A DNA stretch of 64,000 nt from Ruminococcus bromii (lineage in GTDB: Bacteria > Bacillota > Clostridia > Oscillospirales > Acutalibacteraceae), in NCBI RefSeq assembly GCF_002834225.1, contig NZ_NNSR01000069.1, positions 78,428 to 142,427 on the forward strand, in the 5' to 3' direction. The position numbers were made by a program, and so were the translations under genes. A model generated the notes under the pieces. That model did no database searches. It was not told the origin of the DNA and saw only the letters and a list, made by a program, of their open reading frames with translations. How positions within the stretch are numbered: position 1 is the stretch's first letter; every line of letters begins with the position of its first letter. Below, piece after piece: positions 25,662 to 34,572 of this stretch.

Positions 25662-25744
25662 GCATATAAAAAACTGCTTTGCGAACCACCGTTTCCTTTG
25701 GAACGCATTGAAGAAATGACCGCTCTTATGGGTGGCGAGGTTTT

Positions 25745-26107
25745 ATGCGTGAAGAATTTAACAGCAGATACTCGTTTATAAAATCGTCAATTTGTCAGGG
25801 ACTTGTTTGGTGTTTTTGGCACACACTTTTGTGGATAGTTGATTCAGAATTTACTGATTTGAGGGCTATTCCCTACATCATTTCAAACATTGTCGTTATC
25901 ACATCAATCACCGTTCTGATAAACATTTTTCTTGAAAGACACAACAATCTGATTTACTCTGTGCTTTTTCATTTTGGGTTTAACATAATTTATGTATTTC
26001 TCAATGCCGATATAATGTTCTTTGTGATACTGACAATTCTCTATTTAATCATTACTCCGTTTGCCGTGTTGTTCAGAAATAAGACTAAAATCCGCAACCA
26101 ACGCTAA
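25745..26107 (+). pseudogene. CPBP-family intramembrane protease, N-terminally truncated
   Basis: The 120-residue frame contains the three active-site motifs of CPBP (Abi/CAAX-type) proteases: EEFNSR near the very start (EExxxR), LVWCFWHTLL (FxxxH) and LFHFGFN (HxxxN). Complete family members have two or more membrane helices before the EExxxR motif. Here that motif lies at residues 3-8, so the front half is missing. Directly after the ClC stop, in another frame, a coding-like stretch reads YKKLLCEPPFPLERIEEMTA. This suggests remnants of a rearranged region. A function is doubtful. Confidence 0.6.
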
Positions 26108-26254
26108 CATTTCGGTTAAATTCAGTTGATAGACACGATCAAATTTTTAATGTAAAATTTGTAGGAAATTATTTTTTAATATGGTGAAAATTAGTTTTTC
26201 GCTTCAAAATAGTAAAAGAAAATAATATATACAACTTATTTTAGGAGGATAAAT

Positions 26255-26821
26255 ATGCTTACACATATCGGAACAGACACTATAGAAACAGAAAGATTGA
26301 TACTCCGCAAATTCAAAATTTCAGACGACGAGGCTATGTTAAAATATTGGATTGCCGATAAAAAAATTCAGTCTCTGTATTCCGAACCTGTTTACACCAC
26401 AAAAGCAGAAGTTGATGAACTTCTCGAAAAATATATCAATTCGTATCAAAAAAATGATTACTACCGTTGGGCAATCATAGAAAAAAATTCAGGTGAATGT
26501 ATAGGTCAGATAGCATATTTTCTTGTTGACAGCAAAAATAATTTTGCCGAAATAGAATATTGCATAGGCTCTGATTTTCAATGCAAAGGATATGCTACCG
26601 AAGCAACGAAAGCAGTTATACAATATGGATTTGATAAAATTAATCTGCACAAGGTACAGATTTGTACAAAGACAATAAATAAACCTTCAAAGCGTGTCAT
26701 AGAAAAATGCGGTTTTACATATGAAGGAACATTGCGTGATTACTTTTATATGGACGGAGAATATGTAGGTCGATTGTATTTTTCCATGTTAAAAAGTGAA
26801 TTTGAATCAAAACAAAATTAA
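26255..26821 (+). CDS. GNAT-family N-acetyltransferase (RimJ/RimL type)
   Basis: The 188-residue protein starts with the RimJ/L hallmark TIETERLILRKFKISD and has EYCIGSDFQCKGYATEA (acetyl-CoA loop, the Q/RxxGxG/A region), followed by VIEKCGFTYEGTLRDYF. It probably acetylates an amino group of a ribosomal protein, amino acid or drug. It is markedly more AT-rich, with more ATA/AAA codons, than its neighbours, and follows the truncated protease, so recent acquisition is plausible. TAGGAGG lies before the ATG. Confidence 0.9.
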   Translation: MLTHIGTDTIETERLILRKFKISDDEAMLKYWIADKKIQSLYSEPVYTTKAEVDELLEKYINSYQKNDYYRWAIIEKNSGECIGQIAYFLVDSKNNFAEIEYCIGSDFQCKGYATEATKAVIQYGFDKINLHKVQICTKTINKPSKRVIEKCGFTYEGTLRDYFYMDGEYVGRLYFSMLKSEFESKQN

Positions 26822-26843
26822 ACAGGAACATTTATCTACACAA

Positions 26844-26890
26844 CAACCTCCCTGCAATCGAATTTTGCCTTGCAGGGAGGTTGTATTATT
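26844..26890. terminator. Terminator between the GNAT gene and the GH13 gene
   Basis: CAACCTCCCTGCAA and TTGCAGGGAGGTTG form a 14-bp stem with a 12-base loop, then TATTATT. It serves both converging genes. Confidence 0.9.
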
Positions 26891-26908
26891 CATATATGAA
26901 ATTTTATT

Positions 26909-28192
26909 TTACTTGCGGATAATTATTGCTTTGCCGTTGCAATGAACCTTTCCGTTTGAAACCGTAACTGTTTCACCGCTGATTTCATTTTTATAGTCGC
27001 CGTCGGGGAGGTCAACTTTTACATCTGCTGACTTTGATTTAAGGCTGAAAATGCCGACTTTTTTGCTCTTGTTGTTGTCACGCTCAAGAATTGCAATATC
27101 GTTTTCATCGTCTGCATCAGCCTTGAAATAATCGTCATCATCAAGAACGGTTTTCTTGATTGTATCGAGCTTTGCAAAAAGGTTGCTTAAATCAATGCCT
27201 GTGTTGCGTGGGAAAACATCCTTGTCAAAAAGGCTTGGAGTTTCGTCACAACCGAACTCCTGACCGGCATAGATGAGAGTTGAACCCTTCAAGAAATACA
27301 GAAAAGCGGTGTAATTTTCAAGGTCGCTCCTGTTCTTTACATAATGGCAGATTCGTGGCTGATCGTGATTTTCAAGGCAACGCATTTTATCGTAATTCTG
27401 CGGATAAATTGCCTCCTGATAATTGAACATATCAAGATAATGTGAAAGAGATGTTTCGCCCTTCAAATATTTGTCGAAAACCTCACGGATATCGTAGTCA
27501 TATTCCATATCAAAAGCGTCAAAAAGCTCATAGTCGCTTGCGGTATAAATTCCGCTCTTGCGAGATAACACATTGAAAGAGCTGTGTACGCTTTCGGCAA
27601 GCCAAATGCAGTCGGGATTTACCTTTGCAACAGCCTCTCTCGCCTGTTTCCAAAATTCAACGGGAACGAATGATGCAACATCGCAACGGAAGCCGTCAAC
27701 AATTCTCGCCCACATAACGAGTGAATCAATCTGATACTGCCATAATTCTTTGTTGGAATAATCAAGGTCGATTATGTCGCTCCAATCACCGACTTTGTTG
27801 CCAAAATTGCCGTCCGACTTTCTGTAGAAAAACTCGGGATGTTCAACTGAAAGATTTGAGTCGGGCGAAGTGTGGTTATAGACAACATCAATGATGCACT
27901 TCATGCCCTTTGCGTGAATTTTTTCAACAAGGCTCTTGAAATCGTCCATTGTGCCGTATTCGGGATTTGTTGTGCGATAGTCCTTGTTTGCATAAGGACA
28001 GCCGAGAGAGCCTTTTTTATTCTTGACGCCAATCGGATGAATCGGCATAAACCAAATGATGTCCGTGCCGAGTGACTTTATTCTGTCAAGATCCTCTGCA
28101 ACGGCATTAAATGTGCCGTCATTTGTGTGGTTGCGGACATAAACCGAATAAATAACCTTGTTTCTCAAGCTGATTTCAGTATTTTTTGCCAT
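26909..28192 (-). CDS. Intracellular GH13 alpha-amylase-family enzyme
   Basis: The 427-residue glycoside hydrolase 13 protein has all four conserved regions: DVVYNHTSP, GFRCDVASFV (nucleophile Asp), WLAESV (acid/base Glu) and ENHDQPR (transition-state Asp). A short beta-sandwich closes the protein. It has no signal peptide, so it acts in the cytoplasm, probably on maltodextrins or glycogen fragments. Exact specificity is not readable. AAGGAG precedes the ATG. It lies 13 bases downstream of the flavodoxin-like reductase gene and is probably in one transcript with it. Confidence 0.92.
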   Translation of the reverse strand: MAKNTEISLRNKVIYSVYVRNHTNDGTFNAVAEDLDRIKSLGTDIIWFMPIHPIGVKNKKGSLGCPYANKDYRTTNPEYGTMDDFKSLVEKIHAKGMKCIIDVVYNHTSPDSNLSVEHPEFFYRKSDGNFGNKVGDWSDIIDLDYSNKELWQYQIDSLVMWARIVDGFRCDVASFVPVEFWKQAREAVAKVNPDCIWLAESVHSSFNVLSRKSGIYTASDYELFDAFDMEYDYDIREVFDKYLKGETSLSHYLDMFNYQEAIYPQNYDKMRCLENHDQPRICHYVKNRSDLENYTAFLYFLKGSTLIYAGQEFGCDETPSLFDKDVFPRNTGIDLSNLFAKLDTIKKTVLDDDDYFKADADDENDIAILERDNNKSKKVGIFSLKSKSADVKVDLPDGDYKNEISGETVTVSNGKVHCNGKAIIIRK

Positions 28193-28205
28193 TTAAAACA
28201 TCTCC

Positions 28206-28901
28206 TTATGTATTTTTCCACGGTCTGTTTTTACCGTTCCAACCTCGTTCTGCCCAGTAATTTTTATCGGCTTCATTCCAGCCGCTTTTCTGAATCATTC
28301 TCATAATAAAGAAAAAGCCTTTTGTTTTTAACCCTGCCTTAACTTTGCCGTTACTTTTCTTTACCTTATTGGCAATTGAGGTAGTCTTTTTGTCAATTTT
28401 CTTTTTGAGTCCATCGGTGACGCCTGAATAATTTGTTGCACGAACATTGACACCGTAACGATAAGTTTTTGGAACGCCCCAAAAGAACATACTGTCGGCG
28501 ATATCCTTGTTGGCAGATTTTGTACCCGAACCTGCGGCTGTCGAAATTACAACCGCCTGCTTTGTGAACATTTTCTGTTCGGGACGGTGAACCATCCAAC
28601 GATAACCGTAATGATCAAGAAATGCTTTCATTGAGCCTGTGCAATGATAAACATACACGGGCGTTGTGAAGATGAGTACATCAGCCTCGTCCATAGCCTC
28701 GGTAATCTTTTTCAGTCGCTCATAATGCGGACAAAGTGTTTCGGATTTTAGAAAACACTGCGTACAACCTACGCAAAAATCGCCGAAATCTCTCGGAAGA
28801 AAAAACTCCGTAACCTCACCGCCTAATTTATCGGCAACCTGCTTGCCAATATGATAGGTTGAGCCTTTATGGTTCTGACCGTTTATTACTGCAATTTTCA
28901 T
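28206..28901 (-). CDS. Flavodoxin-fold NAD(P)H-dependent FMN reductase
   Basis: The 231-residue protein has a flavodoxin-like phosphate loop, NGQNHKGSTY (8-17), and the iron-sulfur-flavoprotein-like DFCVGCTQCFL segment. The FMN-contact loop TPVYVYHCTGSMKAFLDHYG is also present. The family reduces quinones, azo compounds or metals. It is not clearly an Isf homologue, because the cysteine spacing is incomplete. It is first of a two-gene transcript with the GH13 enzyme. Confidence 0.85.
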   Translation of the reverse strand: MKIAVINGQNHKGSTYHIGKQVADKLGGEVTEFFLPRDFGDFCVGCTQCFLKSETLCPHYERLKKITEAMDEADVLIFTTPVYVYHCTGSMKAFLDHYGYRWMVHRPEQKMFTKQAVVISTAAGSGTKSANKDIADSMFFWGVPKTYRYGVNVRATNYSGVTDGLKKKIDKKTTSIANKVKKSNGKVKAGLKTKGFFFIMRMIQKSGWNEADKNYWAERGWNGKNRPWKNT

Positions 28902-28933
28902 TTTATGTCACCAAATTCATCAATTTCAAGTCA

Positions 28934-28962
28934 ATTTTAGCACAACAAAGCAATATTGTCCA
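28934..28962 (-). promoter_or_regulatory. Promoter of the FMN reductase-GH13 pair
   Basis: Minus strand TGGACA (28957-28962), 17-bp spacer, TAAAAT (28934-28939). Confidence 0.6.
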
Positions 28963-29004
28963 TATGATTTTTATGCCTTTTAAGAGCTTTTTAATGCGGA
29001 TTTT

Positions 29005-29040
29005 TTATTAAAAAAACAGCTCCCCGAAAACGGAGAGCTG
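29005..29040 (-). terminator. Terminator of the alcohol dehydrogenase gene
   Basis: On the minus strand CAGCTCTCCG/CGGGGAGCTG (10 bp, one G-U, four-base loop) is followed by seven T. Confidence 0.92.
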
Positions 29041-29070
29041 TGATAAGTACAAATAGATTTGTCAAACGAA

Positions 29071-30282
29071 TCAGAAGTCGATTTCTGTATCGTAGTAGCA
29101 AGCCTTGAGAAGTTTTTCCATTTCTTCCTGATTTGGCTGGCGTGGGTTAGAACCTGTGCAAGCATCGGCAATCGCGTTCTTGGCAACTTCGGGGAGCTTT
29201 TCGAGGAATTCTTTTTCGTCGATAATGCTCTCGTCAGCCTTAACACCGCCCGGACCGTAGTTCTTAATGCCCTGCGGAATATTGAGCTGATCGTTCATTG
29301 AACGGAGTTCAGCGATGAGTGCGTCAACAAGTTCTTCTGTTGTTTCGCCCTTGAGGTTGATGAACTTAGCAATCTTAGCATAACGCTCAGCTGCAACAGG
29401 ATCTTTTGAGTTATACTTGATAACCTTAGGCAGATACATAGCGTTTGCACAGCCGTGAATAATGTGACCGCCTGTGAAAGCCGCACCTGTCTTGTGAGCC
29501 ATTGAGTGAACGATACCGAGCAGAGCATTTGAGAATGCCATACCTGCAAGGCACTGTGCATCGTGCATTTTATCACGGCAAGCCATGTCGCCCTCATAAG
29601 ACTTCTTGAGGTTGTCGTGAATCATCTCAATTGCATGGAGTGCAAGCGGATCTGTGTACTCACAGTTGAGAGTTGAAACATAAGCCTCAATTGCGTGAGT
29701 CATAGCGTCCATACCTGTGTGAGCAGTAAGTTTAGCCGGCATTGTTTCGGCAAGTGCAGGATCAACGATAGCAACATCAGGTGTGATATTAAAGTCAGCA
29801 AGCGGATATTTGATACCCTTTGCATAGTCTGTGATAACTGAGAAAGCCGTAACTTCTGTTGCAGTACCCGATGTTGACGGGATAGCACAGAATTTAGCCT
29901 TTGTACGAAGTGTCGGGAAACTGAACGGAGTAATAATTTCCTCAAAGGTTGTGTTGGGATACTCATAGAATACCCACATAGCCTTTGCGGCATCAATCGG
30001 AGAACCGCCGCCCATTGCAACAATCCAGTCGGGTTCAAATTCACGCATAACAGCGGCACCCTTCATAACTGTTTCAACAGATGGGTCAGGCTCTACGCCC
30101 TCGATAAGCTTAACCTCCATACCTGCTTCTTTAAGATAGTCAACAGCCTTGTCAAGAAAACCGAAACGCTTCATTGAACCGCCGCCGACAACTACAACAG
30201 CCTTTTTGCCGGATAAATTTTTAAGACTTGAGAGAGCATCCTTACCATGATAGAGATCTCTCGGTAAAGTAAATCTGTACAT
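29071..30282 (-). CDS. Iron-containing alcohol dehydrogenase
   Basis: A 403-residue group III dehydrogenase, NAD(P)H-dependent, reducing aldehydes to alcohols in fermentation. NAD-binding GGGSPIDAAKAMW, the metal-site helix GMDAMTHAIEAYVS, and the histidines in GIVHSMAHKTGA and HIIHGCANA are all present. Codons are biased toward GCA/GCT, AAG and CTT as in gapA, which suggests high expression. It is a single-gene unit with its own promoter and terminator. Related family members are butanol or lactaldehyde dehydrogenases; the substrate is open. Confidence 0.94.
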   Translation of the reverse strand: MYRFTLPRDLYHGKDALSSLKNLSGKKAVVVVGGGSMKRFGFLDKAVDYLKEAGMEVKLIEGVEPDPSVETVMKGAAVMREFEPDWIVAMGGGSPIDAAKAMWVFYEYPNTTFEEIITPFSFPTLRTKAKFCAIPSTSGTATEVTAFSVITDYAKGIKYPLADFNITPDVAIVDPALAETMPAKLTAHTGMDAMTHAIEAYVSTLNCEYTDPLALHAIEMIHDNLKKSYEGDMACRDKMHDAQCLAGMAFSNALLGIVHSMAHKTGAAFTGGHIIHGCANAMYLPKVIKYNSKDPVAAERYAKIAKFINLKGETTEELVDALIAELRSMNDQLNIPQGIKNYGPGGVKADESIIDEKEFLEKLPEVAKNAIADACTGSNPRQPNQEEMEKLLKACYYDTEIDF

Positions 30283-30333
30283 TATAATTACCTCCTTAAA
30301 GGATATTTTGTCAACTTCTCCTTGACTACCGTA

Positions 30334-30362
30334 ATTATAACACCGAAGATTTATAAAGTAAA
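30334..30362 (-). promoter_or_regulatory. Promoter of the alcohol dehydrogenase gene
   Basis: Minus strand TTTACT (30357-30362), 17-bp spacer, TATAAT (30334-30339). TTAAGGAGG precedes the start codon. Confidence 0.7.
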
Positions 30363-30448
30363 TACCTTTTTTGAAAATAATGTGTGTTTATTTTGTGAAA
30401 TTTTCACTATAATTCTTTATTGGAATTTATATTAAAAAATATGCTCAA

Positions 30449-31360
30449 TTACAGCCCGTAAATGTTGTCATCGCCCTTGGCATATTTCTTAACAGCCTCC
30501 ATAAAAAGCTTTGCGGCAGGATTTGAAATATTCTTTTCCCATGCCATAACATAGGCTATGCTTGTGTCCGCATCATCAATAAGGTATGAATCGGTGTATT
30601 CGTCAGAAGTATACGCGGCAACCGAGGTTGGTATGACAGACACGCCGATTCCCGATGACGATGACACATATATGGAAACAAGATCGTCAAATGAATTTTC
30701 AATTTTCGGGGTTATGTGAAATGTACGGAACAAATCCATAATTTCCATATACACAATCGGAGCAACAGATTCCGAAAGTACCAGAATACTTTCGTCAGCC
30801 AATTCGGAAAGCTTAATGCTTTTTCTTCCGCTGAATTTTGAATTTTTCGCTGTTACAACGGACAAAGTTTCATTATGTGTAATGATTGATTCAATACCTG
30901 AGCTTTCGGGAACCATATCTCTCGGCATAAAGCAGAAGTCGTATTCACCGCCTGTGATTGCAAGTGTGCGGTCAGCCTCGTCAAGCTGTCGCACATCAAT
31001 TGTAATTCCCGGATATTTTTCCGCAAAGTCGGCAATACATTTCGTCGGGAACGAAAGCGAGGTAACATCACAGCCGAGCGTAATTTTACCCTGACCTCCG
31101 TCATGCATCTGCTTGATAACGGTTTTTGCTTTCTTTAAAGTTTCAACAATTTCAATCGCATAGGGCAAAAGTGCCTTGCCCTCGCTTGTTATGATAACAT
31201 CACGGTGAGATCGTGTAAAAAGCTGAACCCCAAACTCCTTTTCAAGGTCGCTTACATATCTGCTGACGGTTGACTGAGAAACATAGTTCCGCCTTGCCGC
31301 CTCTGAAAAGTTGAGCGTCTGAGCCACAGTTATAAAGCAATTGAGCTGATTTATATCCAT
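30449..31360 (-). CDS. LysR-family transcriptional regulator
   Basis: A 303-residue regulator. The winged helix-turn-helix is at residues 1-60: MDINQLNCFITVAQTLNFSE then the recognition segment SQSTVSRYVSDLEKEFG. The periplasmic-binding-fold effector domain follows. The start is ATG 31358-31360, behind GGAGG. It is divergent from the fabF / ligase / thioesterase genes, the classic LysR arrangement, and three TTATGCAAAA-type sites lie between them. The effector is unknown but may be an acyl or aryl acid or CoA ester. Confidence 0.92.
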   Translation of the reverse strand: MDINQLNCFITVAQTLNFSEAARRNYVSQSTVSRYVSDLEKEFGVQLFTRSHRDVIITSEGKALLPYAIEIVETLKKAKTVIKQMHDGGQGKITLGCDVTSLSFPTKCIADFAEKYPGITIDVRQLDEADRTLAITGGEYDFCFMPRDMVPESSGIESIITHNETLSVVTAKNSKFSGRKSIKLSELADESILVLSESVAPIVYMEIMDLFRTFHITPKIENSFDDLVSIYVSSSSGIGVSVIPTSVAAYTSDEYTDSYLIDDADTSIAYVMAWEKNISNPAAKLFMEAVKKYAKGDDNIYGL

Positions 31361-31412
31361 AATAACCTCCGTTTTGACAATTTCCCGCAGTATTTTGTCG
31401 GTTTTTTTCAAT

Positions 31413-31527
31413 ATTATGCAAAACTGTAAATTTAAGACTGCCAAATCGTCATTTTTGCATAATCAACGGTATTGAATAATTTTTCCATATTTGGTACAAT
31501 TCAAGTATAGCATAATAATATGCAAAA
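31413..31527. promoter_or_regulatory. Candidate LysR operators: three ATTATGCAAAA-like sites
   Basis: ATTATGCAAAA at 31413-31423 (plus) and its inverted copy TTTTGCATAAT at 31453-31463 are 29 bases apart. A third, ATATGCAAAA, is at 31518-31527. They lie in the region shared by the divergent LysR and fabF promoters. Confidence 0.6.
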
Positions 31528-31563
31528 TGTAAATAACTTATTTTAAAACAAGGAGCTTAACGA

Positions 31564-32790
31564 ATGAAGAAAATAGTTGTAACCGGTATGGGTGCGGTAA
31601 CACCTGTCGGCATCGGTGTTGAAAACTACTGGAATAATATCACGGCAGGTGCATCGGGCATTGACACAATTAAGACTTTTGATCCGTCTGAACTCGCTGT
31701 TCAGATTGCCGGCGAAGTAAAGGACTTTAATCCGTCCGACTATCTTCCAAAGGATTTAATCAGAAAAACAGATCCGTTTATGCAGTACGCTTATATTGCG
31801 GCTGAGGAAGCCATGAAACAGAGCGGAATCAAGATTGAACCCGAAAGAACAGGTATTGTTATGGGTACTGCAATGGCAGGTATTGCAACAATCGCATATA
31901 CTCAGGAGGCACTCACAGGCGCATCACACAAAAAGGTAGGTCCTCGTTTTATTCCCAAAATTCTCGGAAACATTGCCGCCGCAAATATCGCAATCGACTA
32001 CAATATTCAGGGACCGAGCTTTACGGTAAGCACAGCTTGTTCGTCAGGCGGTGACGCAATCAACACAGCTTGTATGTGTATGCAGAGCGGCAAGGCTGAT
32101 ATTATGCTCGCAGTAGGAGCAGAGTCCGTTCTCTGTCCTCTTGTAATTTATTCGCTTGCCAACGCAAAAGCTCTTTCAAGAAGAAACGATTCGCCAAGCA
32201 CTGCAAGCCGTCCGTTTGATGTTACCCGTGACGGTTTTGTAATAGGTGAAGGCGGCGGTGCGCTCGTTCTTGAAACAGAGGAACACGCTCTTGCAAGAGG
32301 TGCAAAGATTTATGCAGAAATCAGAGGTTGCGGCAACACGGATGACGCTTATCATGTAACTGCTCCGCATCCCGAAGGACGAGGTGCAATCGCTTGTATG
32401 AAACAGGCAATTGCAGAGGCAGGAATCAATCCTTCCGACATCGGCTACATCAATGCTCACGGTACTGCAACAAACAAGGGTGACACAGTTGAAACATCTT
32501 CAATCAAGAAGGTTTTCGGCAACACTCTCCCCTATGTAAGCTCAACAAAGGGCGCAACAGGTCATATGATGGGCGCAGGCGGTATTACAGAAACAATTAC
32601 CTGTGTCAAGGCTATTGAAACAGGCACAGTTCCGCCTACAATCAATCTCAACGAGGTTGATCCCGAATGTGCCGGCATTGACTTTGTTGCAAATACCGCA
32701 AAGAAAGCCGAAATCAACTTTGCCATGTCAAACGCATTCGGATTCGGCGGTCAGAACTCAAGTATTATCGTAGGCAAATACGGCAAATAA
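31564..32790 (+). CDS. Beta-ketoacyl-ACP synthase II (FabF-type)
   Basis: A 408-residue condensing enzyme. The active-site cysteine is Cys159 in STACSSGGDA, with the two histidines in NAHGTATNKGD (about 299) and KGATGHMMGAGG (about 334). These are the Cys-His-His triad of chain-elongating enzymes. It starts KKIVVTGMGAVTPVG, as FabF does. It is not next to acpP, fabD or fabG but heads a small operon with an acyl-CoA ligase and a thioesterase under a LysR regulator. It may therefore be a dedicated rather than housekeeping synthase. Confidence 0.92.
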   Translation: MKKIVVTGMGAVTPVGIGVENYWNNITAGASGIDTIKTFDPSELAVQIAGEVKDFNPSDYLPKDLIRKTDPFMQYAYIAAEEAMKQSGIKIEPERTGIVMGTAMAGIATIAYTQEALTGASHKKVGPRFIPKILGNIAAANIAIDYNIQGPSFTVSTACSSGGDAINTACMCMQSGKADIMLAVGAESVLCPLVIYSLANAKALSRRNDSPSTASRPFDVTRDGFVIGEGGGALVLETEEHALARGAKIYAEIRGCGNTDDAYHVTAPHPEGRGAIACMKQAIAEAGINPSDIGYINAHGTATNKGDTVETSSIKKVFGNTLPYVSSTKGATGHMMGAGGITETITCVKAIETGTVPPTINLNEVDPECAGIDFVANTAKKAEINFAMSNAFGFGGQNSSIIVGKYGK

Positions 32791-32816
32791 TCTGCCGATA
32801 AAACAACATACAAGCA

Positions 32817-32853
32817 ACACACATATGTGTGTATAAAATAATGTACACACATA
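32817..32853 (+). repeat. Three-arm inverted repeat between fabF and the ligase gene
   Basis: ACACACAT (32817-32824), TATGTGTGTA (32824-32833) and TACACACATA (32844-32853). The middle arm can pair with either neighbour, giving mutually exclusive hairpins in the fabF-ligase mRNA. There is no T-run, so it is not a standard terminator. Confidence 0.6.
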
Positions 32854-32875
32854 CATAATAGGACAGGGGGATATT

Positions 32876-34537
32876 ATGAATTTAACATATGATTCACAGA
32901 TGTTCAGAGAAACATTTGAAAGTGAATTTACATGGCTTAACGGCTTTATGAGAAATGTAAGACGCTTTTCGGATAAACCCGCGGCAATTGACTCTCAAAG
33001 CGGCAGAATATGGAGCTACAAAGAACTTAATGCCGATGCAAACAGATTTGCAAACGCTATGAAAAAAGACGGCGTCAAGAAAAACGACATTGTGTTTATG
33101 CAGCTTTACAACTCACCGCAGTTTTTGTTTGGTTACATTGCACCGCAGAAGCTCGGTGCAATCTCAAATCCCGCTAACTTTAACCTATCACCGGGCGAAA
33201 CCGCTGAAATTATGGGACACAACAAGCCAACAGTTTATGTTTACGACGCAGACATTATGCAAACAGCCGTACAGGCTCTTGAAATCTGCGAGCATAAGCC
33301 AAAATTGATTCTCTGCGTTAATAATTCCAAAAAGGAAGTAACTCTTCCCGAAGGACACATTTTCTTTGACGATTACATCAAGGACAGCAGTGACGAAAAT
33401 CCGCCTGTTGACTATGCGCCGCATATTTATGACGAGGTTTTAAGACTTCAGACCTCGGGTACAACAGGCACTCCAAAGGGCGTTCCGCTTAACGCAATCA
33501 ACGAAGTTCTTTCGGCTCACGATGTAATTATGCACTTTCCGCTCTCACCCGTTGACATTACGATGAATATGACACCGTGGTTTCACCGTGGCGGTATTCA
33601 TTCGGGCGGTCCTACACCTACCCTTTATGCAGGTGCGTGTCTTGTGATTATGAGAACCTTCAACCCGAGGAGTTGTATGGAGTTTATCGAAAGATACGGA
33701 ATTACATTCATCACAGGTGTTCCGTCAACTCTTGAAATGCTTGCAGCCCGACAGGAAAAGCATCCGAAAGACCTTTCTTCGCTCAAGGGCATTATTACCA
33801 TGGGCAGTCCGCTTGAAAAAGCCGCTTGCATTCGCTATCAGGAACTTCTCTCCCCCAACATTTTTAACGGCTACGGCACAACGGAATCTTTCTGGAATAC
33901 ATTTCTTCGTCCGTACGACCTTCCTGAAATGGCAGGTTCGGCAGGCAGATCATGCACAGATGATGAGGTAAGACTTGTAAATGTTTATGACGACAGAAAA
34001 GCAGAGCCCGATGACATAGTCCCCTGCGATAACAAAACAGAGGGAGAAATCATCATCAAATGTCCGAACAAAACTACCTACTGCTATGTAAATAACGAAA
34101 AGGCTACAAAAGACAAGTTCTACAAGGGTTGGATGTACACAGGCGACATCGGCACTTGGAACAGCGAGCAGTTTGTTACAGTTGCAGGCAGAAAAGATGA
34201 TATGATTATCAGCAAGGGCGAAAATATTTACCCTGCAAGAATTGAGGAAATTCTCAACTCACACCCGAAGGTTCAGGAATGTATCGTAACAGGTGTTCCC
34301 GATTCAACAAGAGGCGAGTGCGTTGCGGCATATGTAATCAAGGCCGACGAAAGTCTTACGGTTGCAGAGCTTATCAATTTCTGTGACAGCTCACCGAATA
34401 TTTCAAAATATCAGGCTCCGAGATACTACCGTTTTGTCAACGATCTTCCGCAAACCGCTACAGGCAAGAAACAGCATTTTGTAATAAAAAAACAGGCAGC
34501 AGAGGACCTTAAAAACGGTTTGTTGCTTAAAAAATAA
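32876..34537 (+). CDS. AMP-dependent acyl/aryl-CoA ligase
   Basis: The 553-residue ANL-superfamily enzyme has the phosphate loop TSGTTGTPKG, the NGYGTTE motif, YTGDIG, the hinge GRKDDMIISKGENIYPARIE and the catalytic lysine region PQTATGKKQHF. It activates a carboxylic acid as the adenylate and transfers it to CoA or a carrier. The acid-binding pocket region (SPVDITMNMTPWFHRGGIHS) does not tell me the substrate. It follows fabF by 85 bases and precedes a hotdog thioesterase by 35, so one transcript is likely. Confidence 0.92.
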   Translation: MNLTYDSQMFRETFESEFTWLNGFMRNVRRFSDKPAAIDSQSGRIWSYKELNADANRFANAMKKDGVKKNDIVFMQLYNSPQFLFGYIAPQKLGAISNPANFNLSPGETAEIMGHNKPTVYVYDADIMQTAVQALEICEHKPKLILCVNNSKKEVTLPEGHIFFDDYIKDSSDENPPVDYAPHIYDEVLRLQTSGTTGTPKGVPLNAINEVLSAHDVIMHFPLSPVDITMNMTPWFHRGGIHSGGPTPTLYAGACLVIMRTFNPRSCMEFIERYGITFITGVPSTLEMLAARQEKHPKDLSSLKGIITMGSPLEKAACIRYQELLSPNIFNGYGTTESFWNTFLRPYDLPEMAGSAGRSCTDDEVRLVNVYDDRKAEPDDIVPCDNKTEGEIIIKCPNKTTYCYVNNEKATKDKFYKGWMYTGDIGTWNSEQFVTVAGRKDDMIISKGENIYPARIEEILNSHPKVQECIVTGVPDSTRGECVAAYVIKADESLTVAELINFCDSSPNISKYQAPRYYRFVNDLPQTATGKKQHFVIKKQAAEDLKNGLLLKK

Positions 34538-34572
34538 TTACGGATTTTCCGTATATATGTAATGGAGAAAAT

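Noticed and set aside
25745..26107. Calling the CPBP frame a complete protease or abortive-infection gene
   Set aside because: All three motifs are present, but the N-terminal helices are missing, so a fragment is the safer call.
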